This document shows positions 18,836-30,538 of a stretch of DNA of 64,000 nt, in pieces. Within the stretch, counting starts at the first letter, position 1. Each line of letters opens with the position of its first letter. Below the pieces are notes generated by a model. It was not told the origin of the DNA, ran no database searches, and saw nothing but the letters and a program-made list of their open reading frames with translations. The stretch lies in assembly GCF_008710095.1 (NCBI RefSeq), contig NZ_VYKJ01000014.1, positions 62,001 to 126,000 of the forward strand, in the 5' to 3' direction. Source of the stretch: Affinibrenneria salicis. GTDB lineage: Bacteria > Pseudomonadota > Gammaproteobacteria > Enterobacterales > Enterobacteriaceae. The translations under genes and the position numbers were made by a program.

Positions 18836-20272
18836 TTACCACAAGCGTTGATACAGCGCACGATAAGCCTGCGCAGCAACCTGCCAGCTAAAATCTTTGC
18901 CCATCGCCTGGCGCTGTACGTAGCGCCAGAGAGAGGGACGTCCCCATAACACAAATACCCGTCGGATAGCGCGCGCCAACTCCTGCACGCTGCTGTCGCT
19001 AAAAACAAAACCGCTGGCCAGCCCGTCGGCCAGATTTTCCAGAGAACAGTCGGCCACCGTATCGGCCAGCCCGCCGGTGCGCCGCACCAGCGGCAGCGTG
19101 CCATACTTCAAACCATACAGCTGCGTTAAGCCGCAGGGCTCGAAGCGGCTCGGCACCATAATCACGTCCGCTCCGCCGATGATGCGGTGCGAAAAGGCCT
19201 CGTGATAACCAATCTGTACGCCGACCTGGCCGTGATACTCCGCCGCCGCCGCTAAAAAACCTTCCTGCAGCGTGGCGTCGCCGGCTCCCAATACCACCAT
19301 CTGCCCGCCCTGCTCCAGCAAATCGGGCAGCGCCTCCAGCACCAGATCCAGCCCCTTCTGGTAGGTCAGCCGACTGACAATGGCGAACACCGGCGCCTTG
19401 TCATCCACCCTTAGCCCCATGGCCGTCTGCAGATGGCGCTTATTCTCTGCTTTATTTGTGAGCACATCTCGAGTATAGCCGCGGGTGAGCAATCGATCAT
19501 GGGCCGGGTTCCAGATAGCGTCGTCCACCCCATTGAGAATCCCGGACAGCTGCCCCTGCTCCGCGCGCGTCTTCAGCAGCCCTTCCATACCGTACCCGAA
19601 CTCAGGCAGCGTAATTTCATGGGCATAGGTCGGACTCACGGTGGTGACATGGTCGGCATAGTACAGACCGGCCTTCAGATAAGAGAGCTGCCCGTAGAAT
19701 TCCAGACCGTAAAGGTTAAAAAAATCGGCCGGTAACTGAATCTCCGCCAGATGGCGGGCATGAAACAGCCCTTGATAGGCGAGGTTATGTACGGTGAATA
19801 CCGATTTCGCCGGGCGTTGACGCGCAGCGAGATAAGCGCAGGTTAAGCCGGCGTGCCAGTCGTGCGCGTGCACCACATCCGGCCGCCAGTAATGATCGAG
19901 CCCGCAGGCCAGTTCGCAGGCCATCCAGCCCAGCAGGGCGAAACGCAGGTAGTTATCGGCGTAGGCATACTGCGCAGGATCGTGATACGGGCTGCCGGCG
20001 CGCTGGTACAGGCCGGGCGCATCGATCAAATAAATGCCGACGCCGTTGAAATGACCGTAGCGCAGCGTCGCCGGGCCGGCGAAGGTGTCCATCTCTCGCA
20101 CAACCTGAGTATCCGCGATGCCTTTTTTCAGATCCGGAAACGCGGGCAGGATCACCCTGACATCCATGCCGTCGGCGATCTGCGCCATCGGCAACGCCCC
20201 GGCCACGTCGGCCAGCCCGCCGGTTTTCAGCAGCGGAAACAGTTCTGAACACACATGTAATACCCGCATCAT
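18836..20272 (-). CDS. glgA: glycogen synthase (ADP-glucose type)
   Basis: GT5 glycogen synthase of about 478 residues. It elongates alpha-1,4-glucan from ADP-glucose. The N-terminal KTGGLADV motif (about residues 16-23) binds the nucleotide sugar, and the C-terminal domain carries the retaining-GT motif around [18 protein letters not shown]. Two ATG codons are adjacent at 20272 and 20269; GGGAG is better spaced for the second, giving the 477-residue length of E. coli GlgA. It sits 61 bases after glgC. Confidence 0.97.
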   Translation of the reverse strand: MMRVLHVCSELFPLLKTGGLADVAGALPMAQIADGMDVRVILPAFPDLKKGIADTQVVREMDTFAGPATLRYGHFNGVGIYLIDAPGLYQRAGSPYHDPAQYAYADNYLRFALLGWMACELACGLDHYWRPDVVHAHDWHAGLTCAYLAARQRPAKSVFTVHNLAYQGLFHARHLAEIQLPADFFNLYGLEFYGQLSYLKAGLYYADHVTTVSPTYAHEITLPEFGYGMEGLLKTRAEQGQLSGILNGVDDAIWNPAHDRLLTRGYTRDVLTNKAENKRHLQTAMGLRVDDKAPVFAIVSRLTYQKGLDLVLEALPDLLEQGGQMVVLGAGDATLQEGFLAAAAEYHGQVGVQIGYHEAFSHRIIGGADVIMVPSRFEPCGLTQLYGLKYGTLPLVRRTGGLADTVADCSLENLADGLASGFVFSDSSVQELARAIRRVFVLWGRPSLWRYVQRQAMGKDFSWQVAAQAYRALYQRLW

Positions 20273-20333
20273 GACTCCCGTTATATACCCGACTGCCAGA
20301 GGCGCGCCCCGGGTGCGCGCCGCCGCCGAATGG

Positions 20334-21614
20334 TCACAGCTTCGCCAGCATGGCCCGCGTCACCAGCACAATACCCTCTTCCGAACGGTAAAAACGCCGG
20401 CTGTCCTCTTCCGCATTTTCACCGATAACCAGCCCTTCCGGCAGAATACAGGCCCGGTCGATCACACAACGCCGCAGACGACAGGAACGGCCGACTTTGA
20501 CGTCCGGCAGCAAAATGGTGGAATCAATGCTGCAAAATGAATTTACCCGCACCCGCGGAAACAGAACGGAATGCGTCACCACCGAGCCGGAGACAATACA
20601 GCCGCCGGACACCAGAGAATTCATGGTCAACCCATGGCTGCCGGAACGATCCTGGACGAATTTGGCCGGCGGCAACGACTCCATCGAAGTGCGAATCGGC
20701 CAGTCGCGATCGTACACATCCAGTTCCGGCGTAACCGACGCCAGATCGAGATTGGCGCGCCAGTATGCGTCCAGCGTCCCCACGTCGCGCCAATAGGGCG
20801 GGCTATCGTCATTGGTGGTCACGCACGACAGCGTGAACGGATGCGCCCAGGCCTCCTGTCGCGCGGTGATCTGCGGGATCAAATCCTGGCCGAAATCGTG
20901 GCTCGACGCCGTGAGGCACACATCCTCTTCCAGCAGGCGATACAAATAGTCCGCATTAAAAACATAGATACCCATACTCGCCAGCGCCATATCGGGCTGA
21001 CCGGGCATCGCGGGCGGGTCGGCCGGTTTCTCTGCAAACCTCACAATGCGATACTGTTGGTCCACCTCCATCACGCCGAAGGCGCTGGCTTCCGCCCGCG
21101 GCACCGGCAGACAGGCCACCGTGCACTGCGCGTTCTTCTCCACGTGGTCGATTAACATGCGCGAATAGTCCATCTTGTAGATGTGGTCGCCGGCCAGAAT
21201 GACCACGTATTCGGCGTTATAGCGGCGGATGATATCCAGGTTCTGGCATACCGCATCCGCCGTGCCGCGATACCATTGCTCGGTGGTGGAACGCTGCTGG
21301 GCGGGCAGCAAATCGATAAACTCGTTCATCTCTTCATTGAGGAACGACCAGCCGCGTTGGATATGCTGCACCAGGGTATGCGACTGATATTGCGTGATAA
21401 CGCCGATGCGGCGAATGCCCGAATTGAGGCAGTTTGACAGGGCAAAGTCGATGATGCGGAATTTTCCGCCGAAATGAACCGCCGGCTTCGCCCGATTGGC
21501 CGTTAAATCTTTCAGCCGGGAACCTTTGCCGCCAGCAAGAATGAGCGCAACCGATTTCAGAGGTAATTGCCTGGCCAGCATCAATGGATCGTACTTATCG
21601 CTATTTACAACCAT
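20334..21614 (-). CDS. glgC: glucose-1-phosphate adenylyltransferase (ADP-glucose pyrophosphorylase)
   Basis: The regulated enzyme that makes ADP-glucose from ATP and glucose-1-phosphate. It has 426 residues (E. coli 431). The nucleotidyltransferase loop [11 protein letters not shown] and [10 protein letters not shown] (with the Lys that binds fructose-1,6-bisphosphate in E. coli) are near the N-terminus; YRGTADAV and SMGIYVF mark the catalytic core. The left-handed beta-helix domain is C-terminal ([28 protein letters not shown]). The C-terminus is about five residues shorter than in E. coli. It lies 13 bases after glgX. Confidence 0.97.
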   Translation of the reverse strand: MVVNSDKYDPLMLARQLPLKSVALILAGGKGSRLKDLTANRAKPAVHFGGKFRIIDFALSNCLNSGIRRIGVITQYQSHTLVQHIQRGWSFLNEEMNEFIDLLPAQQRSTTEQWYRGTADAVCQNLDIIRRYNAEYVVILAGDHIYKMDYSRMLIDHVEKNAQCTVACLPVPRAEASAFGVMEVDQQYRIVRFAEKPADPPAMPGQPDMALASMGIYVFNADYLYRLLEEDVCLTASSHDFGQDLIPQITARQEAWAHPFTLSCVTTNDDSPPYWRDVGTLDAYWRANLDLASVTPELDVYDRDWPIRTSMESLPPAKFVQDRSGSHGLTMNSLVSGGCIVSGSVVTHSVLFPRVRVNSFCSIDSTILLPDVKVGRSCRLRRCVIDRACILPEGLVIGENAEEDSRRFYRSEEGIVLVTRAMLAKL

Positions 21615-21627
21615 GGCTAACTCCTTA

Positions 21628-23601
21628 TTATTTTTTCATCAGGGCACATACGGCTGGCGCATCCCCGCGCCATACTGCGTCATTGATTTGATTAGCCTCC
21701 CGCTCAAACGGCGGCACGGGCTGCCACTCGCCGGCCGGCAACGTCATTTCGCAATGGCCCGGACCGGCATTAATCAGCAGCAGCCAGCGCCCGGACAGTA
21801 AAATCTGTAGTTGACGCTCACCCTGTTCCCATTGCCGGGGCGTCATCGGTTCGCCCTGCGGAGTCAACCACTGCACCGAGCCGTCGCCCTCCGGCCACCA
21901 GGCGTTTTGCTGCAGGGCCGGAATGGCGCGGCGCAGCCGAATCAACGCGGCGGTGAAACGCGCCAGTTCATCGTTCGCCTCTTCCCAATGCAGCCAGGTC
22001 AGTTCGTTATTCTGGCAATAGGCGTTGTTGTTGCCCTGCTGACTATGGCCGTGTTCGTCTCCCGCCAGCAGCATCGGCGTTCCCTGCGACAGCAGCAGCG
22101 AACTCAACAGCGCCCGAACGCTGGCCAGCCGTCGGCGCTGCGTTTCATCATCGGCCGCCAGCCCTTCAGTGCCATGGTTATGACTGAAATTGCTGTCTGC
22201 GCCATCGCGATTTTCCTCGCCGTTGGCCTGGTTATGCTTGTGGTTAAAGCTGACCAGATCCCACAGCGTGAAACCGTCGTGCGCAGTCAGTTGGTTGATC
22301 GAGGCGGAAGGCAGGCGGCGATGGTGCTGGAAAATATCGTTAGACGCGGCGAAACGGCGGGCAAATGCGCCGCTGGAAAGATCGCCGTGCAGCCAAAAAC
22401 GGCGCATATCGTCGCGATAGCGATCGTTCCATTCGGCGAAGGGCGGCGGAAACTGGCCGGACTGGTAGCCGCCGGGCCCGATATCCCAGGGTTCGGCGAT
22501 CAATTTGCAGTGGCGCAGTTGCTCATCGGCCTGAATGGCGTCGAACAGCGGCGCCTGGGCGGAAAAATCGGGCGTACGCCCCAGCACGGTCGCCAGATCG
22601 AAGCGAAAACCGTCCACGTGACACGACTCGCGCCAAAAGCGCAGACAGGAGACGACCCACGCCACGACCGGCGGGTTATCCAAACGCAGCGCGTTGCCGC
22701 AGCCGGTCCAGTTAAGATACTCCCCCCGCTCATTAAGCCAGTAATAGCTGCGGTTATCGATGCCGCGCAGCGCCAGAGTAGGTCCGTCGACGTCCAGCTC
22801 CGCGCTGTGATTGAACACCACATCCAGAATAACCTCGATGCCCGCCTGATGCAGCGCGCGGACCGCCGCGCGGAATTCGTTCAGCGCATTAGCGCCGCTG
22901 GCCATGCTGTTGTCCACCGCGAACGGCAACAGCACATTGTAGCCCCAGTAATTTTGCAGCCCCATTTGCTGCAAACGCGGCTCATCGGCATGCAGCTGCA
23001 CCGGCAACAGCTCCAGCGCGGTGACGCCCAGCCGGGTCAGATAGTCGATGATGACCGGGTGGGCCAGCGCCGCGTAGCTGCCGCGCACCTCGGCGGGGAT
23101 CGCCGGATGAAGCTGAGTCAGGCCGCGCACGTGCGCTTCGTAGATCACCGTCTGGCCCCATGGCGTCTGCGGATACTGATCGCCCCGCCAGTTCCAGGAC
23201 TCGTCCACCACCACGCATTTGGGCATCACCGGCGCGCTATCGCGCGGATCGGGCCGATCATGGCCGCCGTGCAGGCAGGGATCGTCCGCCAGCCAGCCGT
23301 CCAGCGCACGGGCGCAGGGGTCGAGCAATAGTTTAGCCGGGTTAAAGCGCTGGCCGTCGGCAGGGGCGAAAGGGCCATGCAGCCGAAAGCCGTAGCGCAG
23401 ACCGGGCCGGGCATCGGGTAAATAGCCGTGCCAGATATCGCCGCTGCGCGCCGGCAGCGCCAGGCGACGCTCGCGCTGGCGCTCATCGAACAGACACAGT
23501 TCCACCCGCTCCGCATGGGCGGAAAACAGCGCGAAATTCACCCCGTGACCGTCGTAACTGGCGCCCAACGGCGCGGACCGTCCTTCCGTCAATGTCGGCA
23601 T
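21628..23601 (-). CDS. glgX: glycogen debranching enzyme
   Basis: GH13 isoamylase-type enzyme of 657 residues, the E. coli GlgX length. It trims short branches left by GlgP. An N-terminal CBM48-like domain ([25 protein letters not shown]) precedes the catalytic barrel. The nucleophile region is [11 protein letters not shown], the acid/base is in [14 protein letters not shown], and the third acid in [12 protein letters not shown]. Its ATG overlaps the glgB stop as TAATG, indicating translational coupling. Confidence 0.97.
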   Translation of the reverse strand: MPTLTEGRSAPLGASYDGHGVNFALFSAHAERVELCLFDERQRERRLALPARSGDIWHGYLPDARPGLRYGFRLHGPFAPADGQRFNPAKLLLDPCARALDGWLADDPCLHGGHDRPDPRDSAPVMPKCVVVDESWNWRGDQYPQTPWGQTVIYEAHVRGLTQLHPAIPAEVRGSYAALAHPVIIDYLTRLGVTALELLPVQLHADEPRLQQMGLQNYWGYNVLLPFAVDNSMASGANALNEFRAAVRALHQAGIEVILDVVFNHSAELDVDGPTLALRGIDNRSYYWLNERGEYLNWTGCGNALRLDNPPVVAWVVSCLRFWRESCHVDGFRFDLATVLGRTPDFSAQAPLFDAIQADEQLRHCKLIAEPWDIGPGGYQSGQFPPPFAEWNDRYRDDMRRFWLHGDLSSGAFARRFAASNDIFQHHRRLPSASINQLTAHDGFTLWDLVSFNHKHNQANGEENRDGADSNFSHNHGTEGLAADDETQRRRLASVRALLSSLLLSQGTPMLLAGDEHGHSQQGNNNAYCQNNELTWLHWEEANDELARFTAALIRLRRAIPALQQNAWWPEGDGSVQWLTPQGEPMTPRQWEQGERQLQILLSGRWLLLINAGPGHCEMTLPAGEWQPVPPFEREANQINDAVWRGDAPAVCALMKK

Positions 23602-25793
23602 TACGCCTCCTTAACCAGATACAGCGTAGCCAGCGGCGGCAGGGTCAGGACCAGAGAGTGCGCGCGCTGATGGCTGCCCTGCGCCTCGCTTTCCACTGCC
23701 CCCTGGTTGCCCAGATTGCCGCCGTGATAATGACAAGAGTCGGTATTGATGATTTCGCGCCAGCGACCGGGCTGATTGATGCCGATACGGTAACCGTAGC
23801 GCGGCACCGGGGTAAAATTGCTTACCACCAGCAGCTCATTGCCCTGCTGATCGCGGCGCACAAAAGCGAAGACGGAGTTCTCCCGATCGTCCACCACCAG
23901 CCACTCAAACCCCTGCGGCTGAAAATCCAGCTGATACAGCGGCGGCTGCCGGCGATAACAGTGGTTCAGGTCGCGCACCAATTGCTGTACGCCGCGGTGC
24001 CAGCCTTCAGGCTCATCGAGCAGATGCCAGTCCAGGCTGCTTTCGTGATTCCATTCGCGCCCCTGGGCGAATTCGTTGCCCATAAACAGCAGCTTTTTGC
24101 CGGGATGCGCCCACATAAAGCCGTAATAGGCGCGCAGACCGGCGAACTTCTGCCAGGCGTCGCCGGGCATGCGGTCGAGCAACGAGCGCTTGCCGTGCAC
24201 CACTTCATCATGCGAGAGCGGCAGCACAAAGTTTTCGCTGTAGGCGTACAGTATGCCGAAAGTCAGACGGTCGTGGTGATATTTGCGATGCACCGGATCG
24301 AGCTGCATATAAGCGAGGGTGTCGTGCATCCACCCCATATTCCATTTGTAGTGAAAACCCAGTCCGTTCAATTCGGGCGGCAGGGTCACGCCAGGGTAGT
24401 CGGTAGACTCCTCCGCCATGGTCACCGCGCCGGGACGGTTTTGCCCCAGCGTCTGGTTGGTGTAGCGCAGGAAGGCGATCGCCTCCAGATTCTCCTTTCC
24501 GCCATAGTGATTAGGCACCCACTGCCCCTCCGCCCGGCTGTAGTCGCGATAGATCATCGAGGCCACCGCATCGACGCGCAGACCGTCAATGCCGTAGCGT
24601 TCCAGCCAGAACAGCGCGTTGCCGGCCAGATAGTTGCGAACCTCATGCCGGCCATAGTTATAAATCAGCGTATTCCAGTCCTGATGAAACCCTTCGCGCG
24701 GATCGGCATATTCATACAGCGCCGTGCCGTCGAATTTCGCCAGCCCGAATTCATCCTCCGGGAAATGGCCCGGCACCCAGTCCAGCAGTACGTTGAGACC
24801 GGCCTGATGCGCCGCATCAATAAACGCTTTAAATGCCTGCGGCGTGCCGAAGCGGCGCGTCGGCGCGTACAGCCCCAGCGGCTGATAGCCCCAGCTGCCG
24901 TCAAACGGATGCTCATTTACCGGCAACAGTTCAATATGGGTAAAACCCATTTCTTTCACGTAAGGGATAAGCTGTTCCGCTAATTCCTGATAACTAAGCC
25001 AATAATTATTCTCGCTATGCCGCCGCCAGGATCCCAGGTGAACTTCATAAATGGAAATAGGCGCATCGAAATTGTTGGCCAGCTGGCGTTGTTCATCCGG
25101 CGCCACGCGTTCCGGCAACAGATTGATTAATGACGCCGTCTCGGGGCGCATTTGCGCCTCGAAGGCATAGGGATCGGCTTTTAAATGGATATCGCCGCGG
25201 CAATCGATAATTTCATATTTATATAACTGGCCGGCATGCACGGCGGGCAGAAATAATTCCCAGATGCCGTTTTCTTTTCTTAAACGCATCGGATGGCGGC
25301 GCCCATCCCAGAAATTAAACTCTCCCACCACCGACACCCGCCGGGCATTCGGCGCCCATACCGCAAAGCGCGTGCCGTCCACGCCGTCCAGCGTCTGCGG
25401 GTGCGACCCCAGATGCTCATACGGCCGTAAATGCGTGCCCTCCGCCAGCAGCCAGCTATCCAGCTCCTGCAGCAGCGGCCCGAAACGGTAAGGGTCTTCA
25501 ATCAACAGCGAGGCGTCAGGCCAGCTTATCGCCAGTTGATAATGAAACGGCTTTTTCCGGCGCGGCACCGTGGCGCAAAAGAAGCCGCGTTCATCGGCGC
25601 GTTCCAGCTGTACCAGCCGCCGCCCGTGCGCCGCCTCCACCAGCCAGACCTCTTGCGCATCCGGCACCAGCGCCCGCACCTGTAGGCCCTCCGCGCACTG
25701 GTGCATGCCCAACAGCGCAAAAGGATCGGCATAATGACCGGAAATCAGTAAATTAATTGTCTGACGGTCGGAAAGTTCTGGCATGGCGGTCAT
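23601..25793 (-). CDS. glgB: 1,4-alpha-glucan branching enzyme
   Basis: First gene of the glgBXCAP operon; GH13 enzyme of 730 residues (E. coli 728). It introduces alpha-1,6 branches. Two CBM48-like N-terminal domains cover about residues 1-225. The catalytic barrel shows the nucleophile in [10 protein letters not shown], the acid/base in TMAEEST and the transition-state Asp in [10 protein letters not shown]. The C-terminal all-beta domain ends the protein. In E. coli asd lies directly upstream. Here 770 bases and btsS separate them. Confidence 0.97.
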   Translation of the reverse strand: MTAMPELSDRQTINLLISGHYADPFALLGMHQCAEGLQVRALVPDAQEVWLVEAAHGRRLVQLERADERGFFCATVPRRKKPFHYQLAISWPDASLLIEDPYRFGPLLQELDSWLLAEGTHLRPYEHLGSHPQTLDGVDGTRFAVWAPNARRVSVVGEFNFWDGRRHPMRLRKENGIWELFLPAVHAGQLYKYEIIDCRGDIHLKADPYAFEAQMRPETASLINLLPERVAPDEQRQLANNFDAPISIYEVHLGSWRRHSENNYWLSYQELAEQLIPYVKEMGFTHIELLPVNEHPFDGSWGYQPLGLYAPTRRFGTPQAFKAFIDAAHQAGLNVLLDWVPGHFPEDEFGLAKFDGTALYEYADPREGFHQDWNTLIYNYGRHEVRNYLAGNALFWLERYGIDGLRVDAVASMIYRDYSRAEGQWVPNHYGGKENLEAIAFLRYTNQTLGQNRPGAVTMAEESTDYPGVTLPPELNGLGFHYKWNMGWMHDTLAYMQLDPVHRKYHHDRLTFGILYAYSENFVLPLSHDEVVHGKRSLLDRMPGDAWQKFAGLRAYYGFMWAHPGKKLLFMGNEFAQGREWNHESSLDWHLLDEPEGWHRGVQQLVRDLNHCYRRQPPLYQLDFQPQGFEWLVVDDRENSVFAFVRRDQQGNELLVVSNFTPVPRYGYRIGINQPGRWREIINTDSCHYHGGNLGNQGAVESEAQGSHQRAHSLVLTLPPLATLYLVKEA

Positions 25794-26012
25794 CCCTCTG
25801 ATTAACCTTCTTTATACTCGTCATACTGCAGACTGCAGGGACGCTGGCGTTATTCGTTGCCTGTCCCCGCCTGTTTGCGGCCTCCGCAGGCAACGCGCGC
25901 ATCGGCTCCCGGCAGATTCTGTAACTTAACCATCATCGAAAAAACGCCTGGGAATGGGTGCGCCGGCCTCCTGAGATCGATTGGGTATAATTTAAAGAAA
26001 ACCTTAATGGAA

Positions 26013-26202
26013 TATCCCCGTCATACTTCAAGCCGCCGGTGCGTTGGCCGGGATCAATTATTCGTCCCGCTGCCAGCGGCGTTCAAATCCGCTCCCGGCG
26101 GATTCGCCACCCGAATCACTCACCTGAGTACGCTCATCGGGATTAATCAACTTCGCCCGTAAAGGGCCAACGCGTTGCGTTATCCAAAACGATAACGTTT
26201 TG
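26013..26202 (-). repeat. ERIC-like composite repeat, copy A (inverted)
   Basis: One end reads TATCCCCGTCATACTTCAA, followed by GTGCGTTGGCC, and the middle contains CCCGAATCACTCACCTGAG with TACGCTCATCGGGATT. The other end carries an 18-base near-palindrome (26185-26202, CAAAACGATAACGTTTTG). The same pieces, in the same order but opposite orientation, occur at 29552-29722. The GTGATTCGGG/CCCGAT arrangement resembles the enterobacterial ERIC/IRU family. It lies in the glgB-btsS intergenic space. Confidence 0.65.
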
Positions 26203-26560
26203 CCCCGCGACTAAATTTATTTAAGGCATAAGTAAATACGCCAGTTTTATATTTCTTATTAGAATTATGTTTATTAATGCCAGAAAATAACGTGAGTAAT
26301 CCCACTTATTTAGCGGCTGTATCAGGGAATTAAGCTCTTTTTGATCATCTTCACACCGGGAAGCGCGACAATATCGACATGACCATTAATCAGCTTAGAC
26401 AATGATTAAGTGAGTTTGCGTGAGAAAGCGTAATTTTTTTACGCCACTAAGATAAGAATATATTATGACGCTCCGATGACAGATTAAATTGCGCGTCAGT
26501 ACGCCACGATGACGCAAAACGCGTTACAATCCTGGCGTTAATATTGCGAGGCGCCTGCCC
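26203..26560. other. AT-rich region upstream of btsS
   Basis: This stretch presumably holds the btsS promoter. It contains a small perfect hairpin (GCGTAA / TTACGC, 26428-26444) and several AT-rich tracts. I recognise no regulator site and no gene. Confidence 0.3.
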
Positions 26561-28288
26561 ATGGTTACTCAGGTCGATTTGATTCTTTCCCTGCTCCAGC
26601 AAATGTGCGTCTATCTGGTGATTGCTTATCTGCTGAGTAAAACGCCGCTGTTTATCCCGCTGATGCAGGTCACCATCCGGCTGCCGCATAAGCTGGTGTG
26701 TTATCTGACTTTTTCCATGTTCTGTATCATGGGCACCTACTTTGGGCTGCATATTGACGACTCCATCGCCAATACGCGCGCCATCGGCGCGGTGCTGGGC
26801 GGCATTCTGGGCGGCCCTTCGGTCGGTTTTTTAGTCGGCTTAACCGGCGGTCTGCACCGTTATTCGCTGGGCGGTATGACGGCGCTGGCCTGTATGATCT
26901 CCACCATTGTCGAAGGACTGGTCGGCGGCCTGTTGCACCGTTACCTGACCCGGCGCAACCGGCTCGATCTGCTGTTCCAGCCGCTGGCGGTGGCGCTGAT
27001 TACTCTGGCGGCGGAGATCCTGCAGATGGCGATCATCCTGCTGCTGGCCCGTCCGTTCCACGAGGCGATCGAACTGGTGGAGGATATCGCGCTGCCGATG
27101 ATGATCACCAACACCGTCGGCGCCGCCATGTTTATGCGCATCCTGCTGGACCGGCGGGCGATCTTCGAAAAATACACCTCGGCCTTCTCCGCTAAAGCGC
27201 TACAGATTGCGGCCCGCGCCGAAGGGGCGCTGCGCCAGGGATTCAACCAGCAGAACAGTATGCGCGTGGCGCGTATTCTGTACGAAGAGCTCGGCGTCGG
27301 CGCGGTGGCGATCACCGACAGGGAAAAACTGCTGGCCTTCATCGGCCTCGGCGACGACCACCATATCGTCGGCTCGCCCATCACCTCGTACCACACACAT
27401 CGCGCCATCGAGCATAATCAGGTGGTATACGCCGACGGCAACGCCGTTTCCTACACCTGTTCGGTATCGCCGCAGTGCAAACTGGGCTCGACGCTGGTGA
27501 TCCCGCTGCGCGGCGAAGAGCAGCGCGTGCTGGGCACCATTAAACTGTACGAACCGCGCAACCGGCTGTTTTCCAGCATTAACCGAACGCTGGGCGAAGG
27601 GATTGCCCATCTGCTGTCGGCGCAGATTCTGGCCGGCCGCTTCGAGCAGCAAAAACAGCTGCTGGCGCAGTCGGAAATCAAACTATTGCATGCCCAGGTC
27701 AATCCGCACTTTCTGTTCAACGCGTTGAACACCCTGTCGGCGGTGATCCGCCGCAACCCCGACCATGCGCGCCGTCTGGTGCTGTCGCTCTCCACATTCT
27801 TTCGCAAGAACCTCAAACGCAGCAATGACGAAGTCACGCTGGGCGACGAGCTGGAGCATGTAAACGCCTACCTGGAGATAGAGAAAGCGCGCTTTGTCGA
27901 TCGGCTGACTGTGGATATCGCGCTGCCGCCGACGCTGCTGGAGGCGCGACTGCCCGCCTTTTCGCTGCAGCCGATTGTGGAAAACGCCATCAAGCACGGC
28001 ATCTCGCAAATGCTGGAGAACGGCCATGTCCTGATCGCCGGACGGGCGCACGCCAACACGCTGGAGCTGACGGTGGAGGATAACGCCGGGATGTACCAGC
28101 CGAAAAGCGGCGGCGACGGGCTGGGCATGAACCTGGTCGACCGCCGCATCAAAGCGCGCTACGGCCAGCAATACGGCGTGGAGGTCGTCAGCGAAAAAGA
28201 ACGCTTTACCCGCGTCGTGGTGCGCGTGCCGCTGCGACTGCCGCGTCAGCCGGCGCTTGATGCCGTGGAGCAGGCGTCCGCGCTCTGA
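26561..28288 (+). CDS. btsS: pyruvate-sensing histidine kinase BtsS (YehU)
   Basis: LytS-family sensor kinase of 575 residues (E. coli BtsS 561). Six membrane helices in residues 1-200 (LLQQMCVYLVIAYLLSKTPLF, GTYFGLHIDDSIANTRAIGA) form the 5TM-5TMR_LYT-type sensor. A GAF-like cytoplasmic domain follows (about 215-360). The phosphoacceptor His is near residue 382 in QVNPHFLFNALNTL, with the ATP-binding N and G boxes in VENAIKHG and GDGLGMNLVDRR. Similarity to E. coli BtsS runs end to end, with about 14 extra residues at the C-terminus. In E. coli the response regulator btsR follows btsS. Here the next gene is asd on the opposite strand, so btsS is an orphan in this window. Confidence 0.92.
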   Translation: MVTQVDLILSLLQQMCVYLVIAYLLSKTPLFIPLMQVTIRLPHKLVCYLTFSMFCIMGTYFGLHIDDSIANTRAIGAVLGGILGGPSVGFLVGLTGGLHRYSLGGMTALACMISTIVEGLVGGLLHRYLTRRNRLDLLFQPLAVALITLAAEILQMAIILLLARPFHEAIELVEDIALPMMITNTVGAAMFMRILLDRRAIFEKYTSAFSAKALQIAARAEGALRQGFNQQNSMRVARILYEELGVGAVAITDREKLLAFIGLGDDHHIVGSPITSYHTHRAIEHNQVVYADGNAVSYTCSVSPQCKLGSTLVIPLRGEEQRVLGTIKLYEPRNRLFSSINRTLGEGIAHLLSAQILAGRFEQQKQLLAQSEIKLLHAQVNPHFLFNALNTLSAVIRRNPDHARRLVLSLSTFFRKNLKRSNDEVTLGDELEHVNAYLEIEKARFVDRLTVDIALPPTLLEARLPAFSLQPIVENAIKHGISQMLENGHVLIAGRAHANTLELTVEDNAGMYQPKSGGDGLGMNLVDRRIKARYGQQYGVEVVSEKERFTRVVVRVPLRLPRQPALDAVEQASAL

Positions 28289-28374
28289 ACGGGCGCAACA
28301 CGGGGAACGATAAAAACAGGATGAACCCGGCGCCACATCTGTCACGGCGCAAAATATAACGGCGCCGGGGACGC

Positions 28375-29478
28375 TTACAGCAGAATGCGCAACATGCGGC
28401 GCAGCGGTTCGGCCGCGCCCCACAGCAGCTGATCGCCAACGGCGAACGCGGACAGATATTCCGGCCCCATATTCAGCTTACGCAAACGCCCAACCGGCGT
28501 AGTCAGCGTGCCGGTGACGGCCGCCGGCGTCAGTTCACGCATGGTCAGCTCGCGATCGTTCGGCACCACTTTCACCCAGTCGTTATGCGTGGCCAGCATC
28601 TGTTCGATTTCCGGCAGCGCCACGTCTTTTTTCAGCTTAATGGTAAACGCCTGGCTATGGCAGCGCAGCGCGCCGACGCGAACGCACAGCCCGTCGACCG
28701 GAATAACGTCGCGGGTGTTGAGGATCTTGTTGGTTTCCGCCTGGCCTTTCCACTCTTCGCGGCTCTGGCCGTTTTCCAGCTGTTTGTCGATCCACGGGAT
28801 CAGGCTGCCGGCCAGCGGCACGCCGAAGTTGTCCACCGGCAGCGCGCCGCTGCGGGCCTTCGCCGTGACTTTACGTTCAATATCGAGGATCGCCGAAGCC
28901 GGATTTTGCAGCTCCTGCGCCACTTCGCTATGCAACATCCCCATTTGCACCAGCAATTCGCGCATGTGGCGCGCGCCGCCGCCGGATGCGGCCTGGTAGG
29001 TCGCGACGGAGACCCAATCGACCAGATTCTGTTCGAACAGGCCGCCGAGCGACATCAGCATCAGGCTGACCGTACAGTTGCCGCCGACGAAAGTCTTGAT
29101 GCCGGCATCCAGCCCCTGTTTGATCACCGCGTGGTTGACCGGGTCCAGAATAATGATGGCGTCATCTTTCATTCGCAGCGAGGACGCCGCGTCGATCCAG
29201 TACCCCTGCCAGCCACTTTCACGCAGCTTCGGGTACACTTCATTGGTATAATCGCCCCCCTGGCAGGTGATGACGATATCCAGCGCCCGCAGGGCGTCCA
29301 GATCGTAGGCATCCTGCAATACGCCGGACTGACCACCATACGTTGGCGCTGGCTGGCCGCTTTGCGAAGTAGAGAAGAATACCGGACGGATCGCGTCGAA
29401 ATCACGTTCTTCCGTCATGCGCTGCATGAGCACTGAACCGACCATACCGCGCCAGCCAATAAAACCTACATTTTTCAT
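28375..29478 (-). CDS. asd: aspartate-semialdehyde dehydrogenase
   Basis: Cytoplasmic enzyme of 367 residues, the same as E. coli Asd. It reduces aspartyl phosphate to the semialdehyde that feeds lysine, diaminopimelate, methionine and threonine synthesis. The NADP-binding loop is [13 protein letters not shown], the catalytic nucleophile is Cys135 in [10 protein letters not shown], and the active-site His lies in [12 protein letters not shown]. It is convergent with btsS and flanked by ERIC-like repeats of opposite orientation beyond both genes. dapF, another gene of the diaminopimelate pathway, is 24 kb to the right. Confidence 0.97.
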   Translation of the reverse strand: MKNVGFIGWRGMVGSVLMQRMTEERDFDAIRPVFFSTSQSGQPAPTYGGQSGVLQDAYDLDALRALDIVITCQGGDYTNEVYPKLRESGWQGYWIDAASSLRMKDDAIIILDPVNHAVIKQGLDAGIKTFVGGNCTVSLMLMSLGGLFEQNLVDWVSVATYQAASGGGARHMRELLVQMGMLHSEVAQELQNPASAILDIERKVTAKARSGALPVDNFGVPLAGSLIPWIDKQLENGQSREEWKGQAETNKILNTRDVIPVDGLCVRVGALRCHSQAFTIKLKKDVALPEIEQMLATHNDWVKVVPNDRELTMRELTPAAVTGTLTTPVGRLRKLNMGPEYLSAFAVGDQLLWGAAEPLRRMLRILL

Positions 29479-29551
29479 GGTAACTGTCCTGCCTTGGAGG
29501 TGACTTAAATAATTCAGGCTGCCAACCCGGACGGCCGTACTGGCAGCATAC

Positions 29552-29722
29552 TACCCTAAATAATTCGCGTTGCAGGACAAAACGTTATCGTTTTGAGCAG
29601 CGCCGGCACGCTGGGCGAGTCTCAGGGATGAGGCTCATGGACCCCGATGCGCCTGCTCAGGCAGGTGATTCGGGCGAACGCGCGCAGCCAACGCATCTGC
29701 AACCTGAAGTATGACGGGTATA
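29552..29722 (+). repeat. ERIC-like composite repeat, copy B
   Basis: It begins TACCCTAAATAATTCGCGTT, then carries the 18-base near-palindrome CAAAACGTTATCGTTTTG (29578-29595). The middle has CCCCGATGCGCCTGCTCAGG and GTGATTCGGGCG, and it ends with CCAACGCATCTGCAACCTG and AAGTATGACGGGTATA. It is a copy of the 26013-26202 element in the opposite orientation, and lies between asd and yhgN. Confidence 0.7.
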
Positions 29723-29861
29723 AGATAAACATTGCAGGCTTTTAACCTTACAAGCTGCGGCAAAAGTCGCAAGTGAATTTATTCGATAGCGTCATCTTTT
29801 TCAGCAATGATGCTAATAACCGGCAGAAACGCGCGCCGATGCGCACAGACATGAGGTCGTC

Positions 29862-30464
29862 ATGACAGAAATGATTTCGGCAACGGTGTTGTTGCTCCTG
29901 ATAATGGATCCGCTCGGTAACCTGCCGATTTTTATGTCGGTACTGAAACATTTGGAACCCCGCCGGCGGCGGGTGGTGCTGATCCGCGAGATGCTGATCG
30001 CGCTGGGGCTGATGCTGCTCTTTCTGTTCGCCGGCGAGAAAATTCTCGCCTTTCTGAATCTGCGTACCGAAACGGTATCGATTTCCGGCGGCATCGTGCT
30101 GTTTCTGATCGCCATTCGGATGGTGTTCCCGCCCGCGCAGGGCGCCTACAGCAGCGGACTGCCGGCCGGCGAAGAGCCGTTCCTGGTGCCGCTGGCCATT
30201 CCGCTGGTGGCCGGCCCCTCTATCCTGGCCACCCTGATGCTGCTGTCCCACCAGTATCCCAGCCACCTGCCCTGGCTGACCCTGGCGTTATTTACCGCCT
30301 GGGGGATCACATTCATCGTCCTGCTGATGTCGAATCTGTTCCTGCGCCTGCTGGGCGAAAAAGGCGTGAACGCGCTGGAAAAGCTGATGGGGTTAATTCT
30401 GGTGATGCTTTCGACCCAGATGTTCCTGGACGGCGTGCGGATATATTTAAAACTGGCGGCATAA
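29862..30464 (+). CDS. yhgN: MarC-family inner-membrane protein YhgN
   Basis: A 200-residue integral membrane protein with about six helices (E. coli YhgN 197). The N-terminal DPLGNLPIFMSVLK motif and the central PLAIPLVAGPSILATLMLLS motif define the MarC/UPF0056 family. The biochemical role is unknown; MarC was once linked to multidrug resistance without firm support. GAGG precedes the ATG. In E. coli yhgN lies next to asd, as here, though on a different local arrangement. Confidence 0.93.
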   Translation: MTEMISATVLLLLIMDPLGNLPIFMSVLKHLEPRRRRVVLIREMLIALGLMLLFLFAGEKILAFLNLRTETVSISGGIVLFLIAIRMVFPPAQGAYSSGLPAGEEPFLVPLAIPLVAGPSILATLMLLSHQYPSHLPWLTLALFTAWGITFIVLLMSNLFLRLLGEKGVNALEKLMGLILVMLSTQMFLDGVRIYLKLAA

Positions 30465-30538
30465 ACGGCGCCGGCTGAGCGAAAACGCGCGGGCCGGAAT
30501 AACCGGCACCGCGGCTTACCCGTCCCGGGCGGCGTCCA

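Noticed and set aside
18811..19104. N-terminal extension of glgP
   Set aside because: It overlaps glgA and lacks similarity to phosphorylases. The ATG at 18810 gives the exact family length.
26428..26444. Hairpin before btsS as a terminator
   Set aside because: The stem is only six bases and the T-run is in the loop. No upstream rightward gene needs it.
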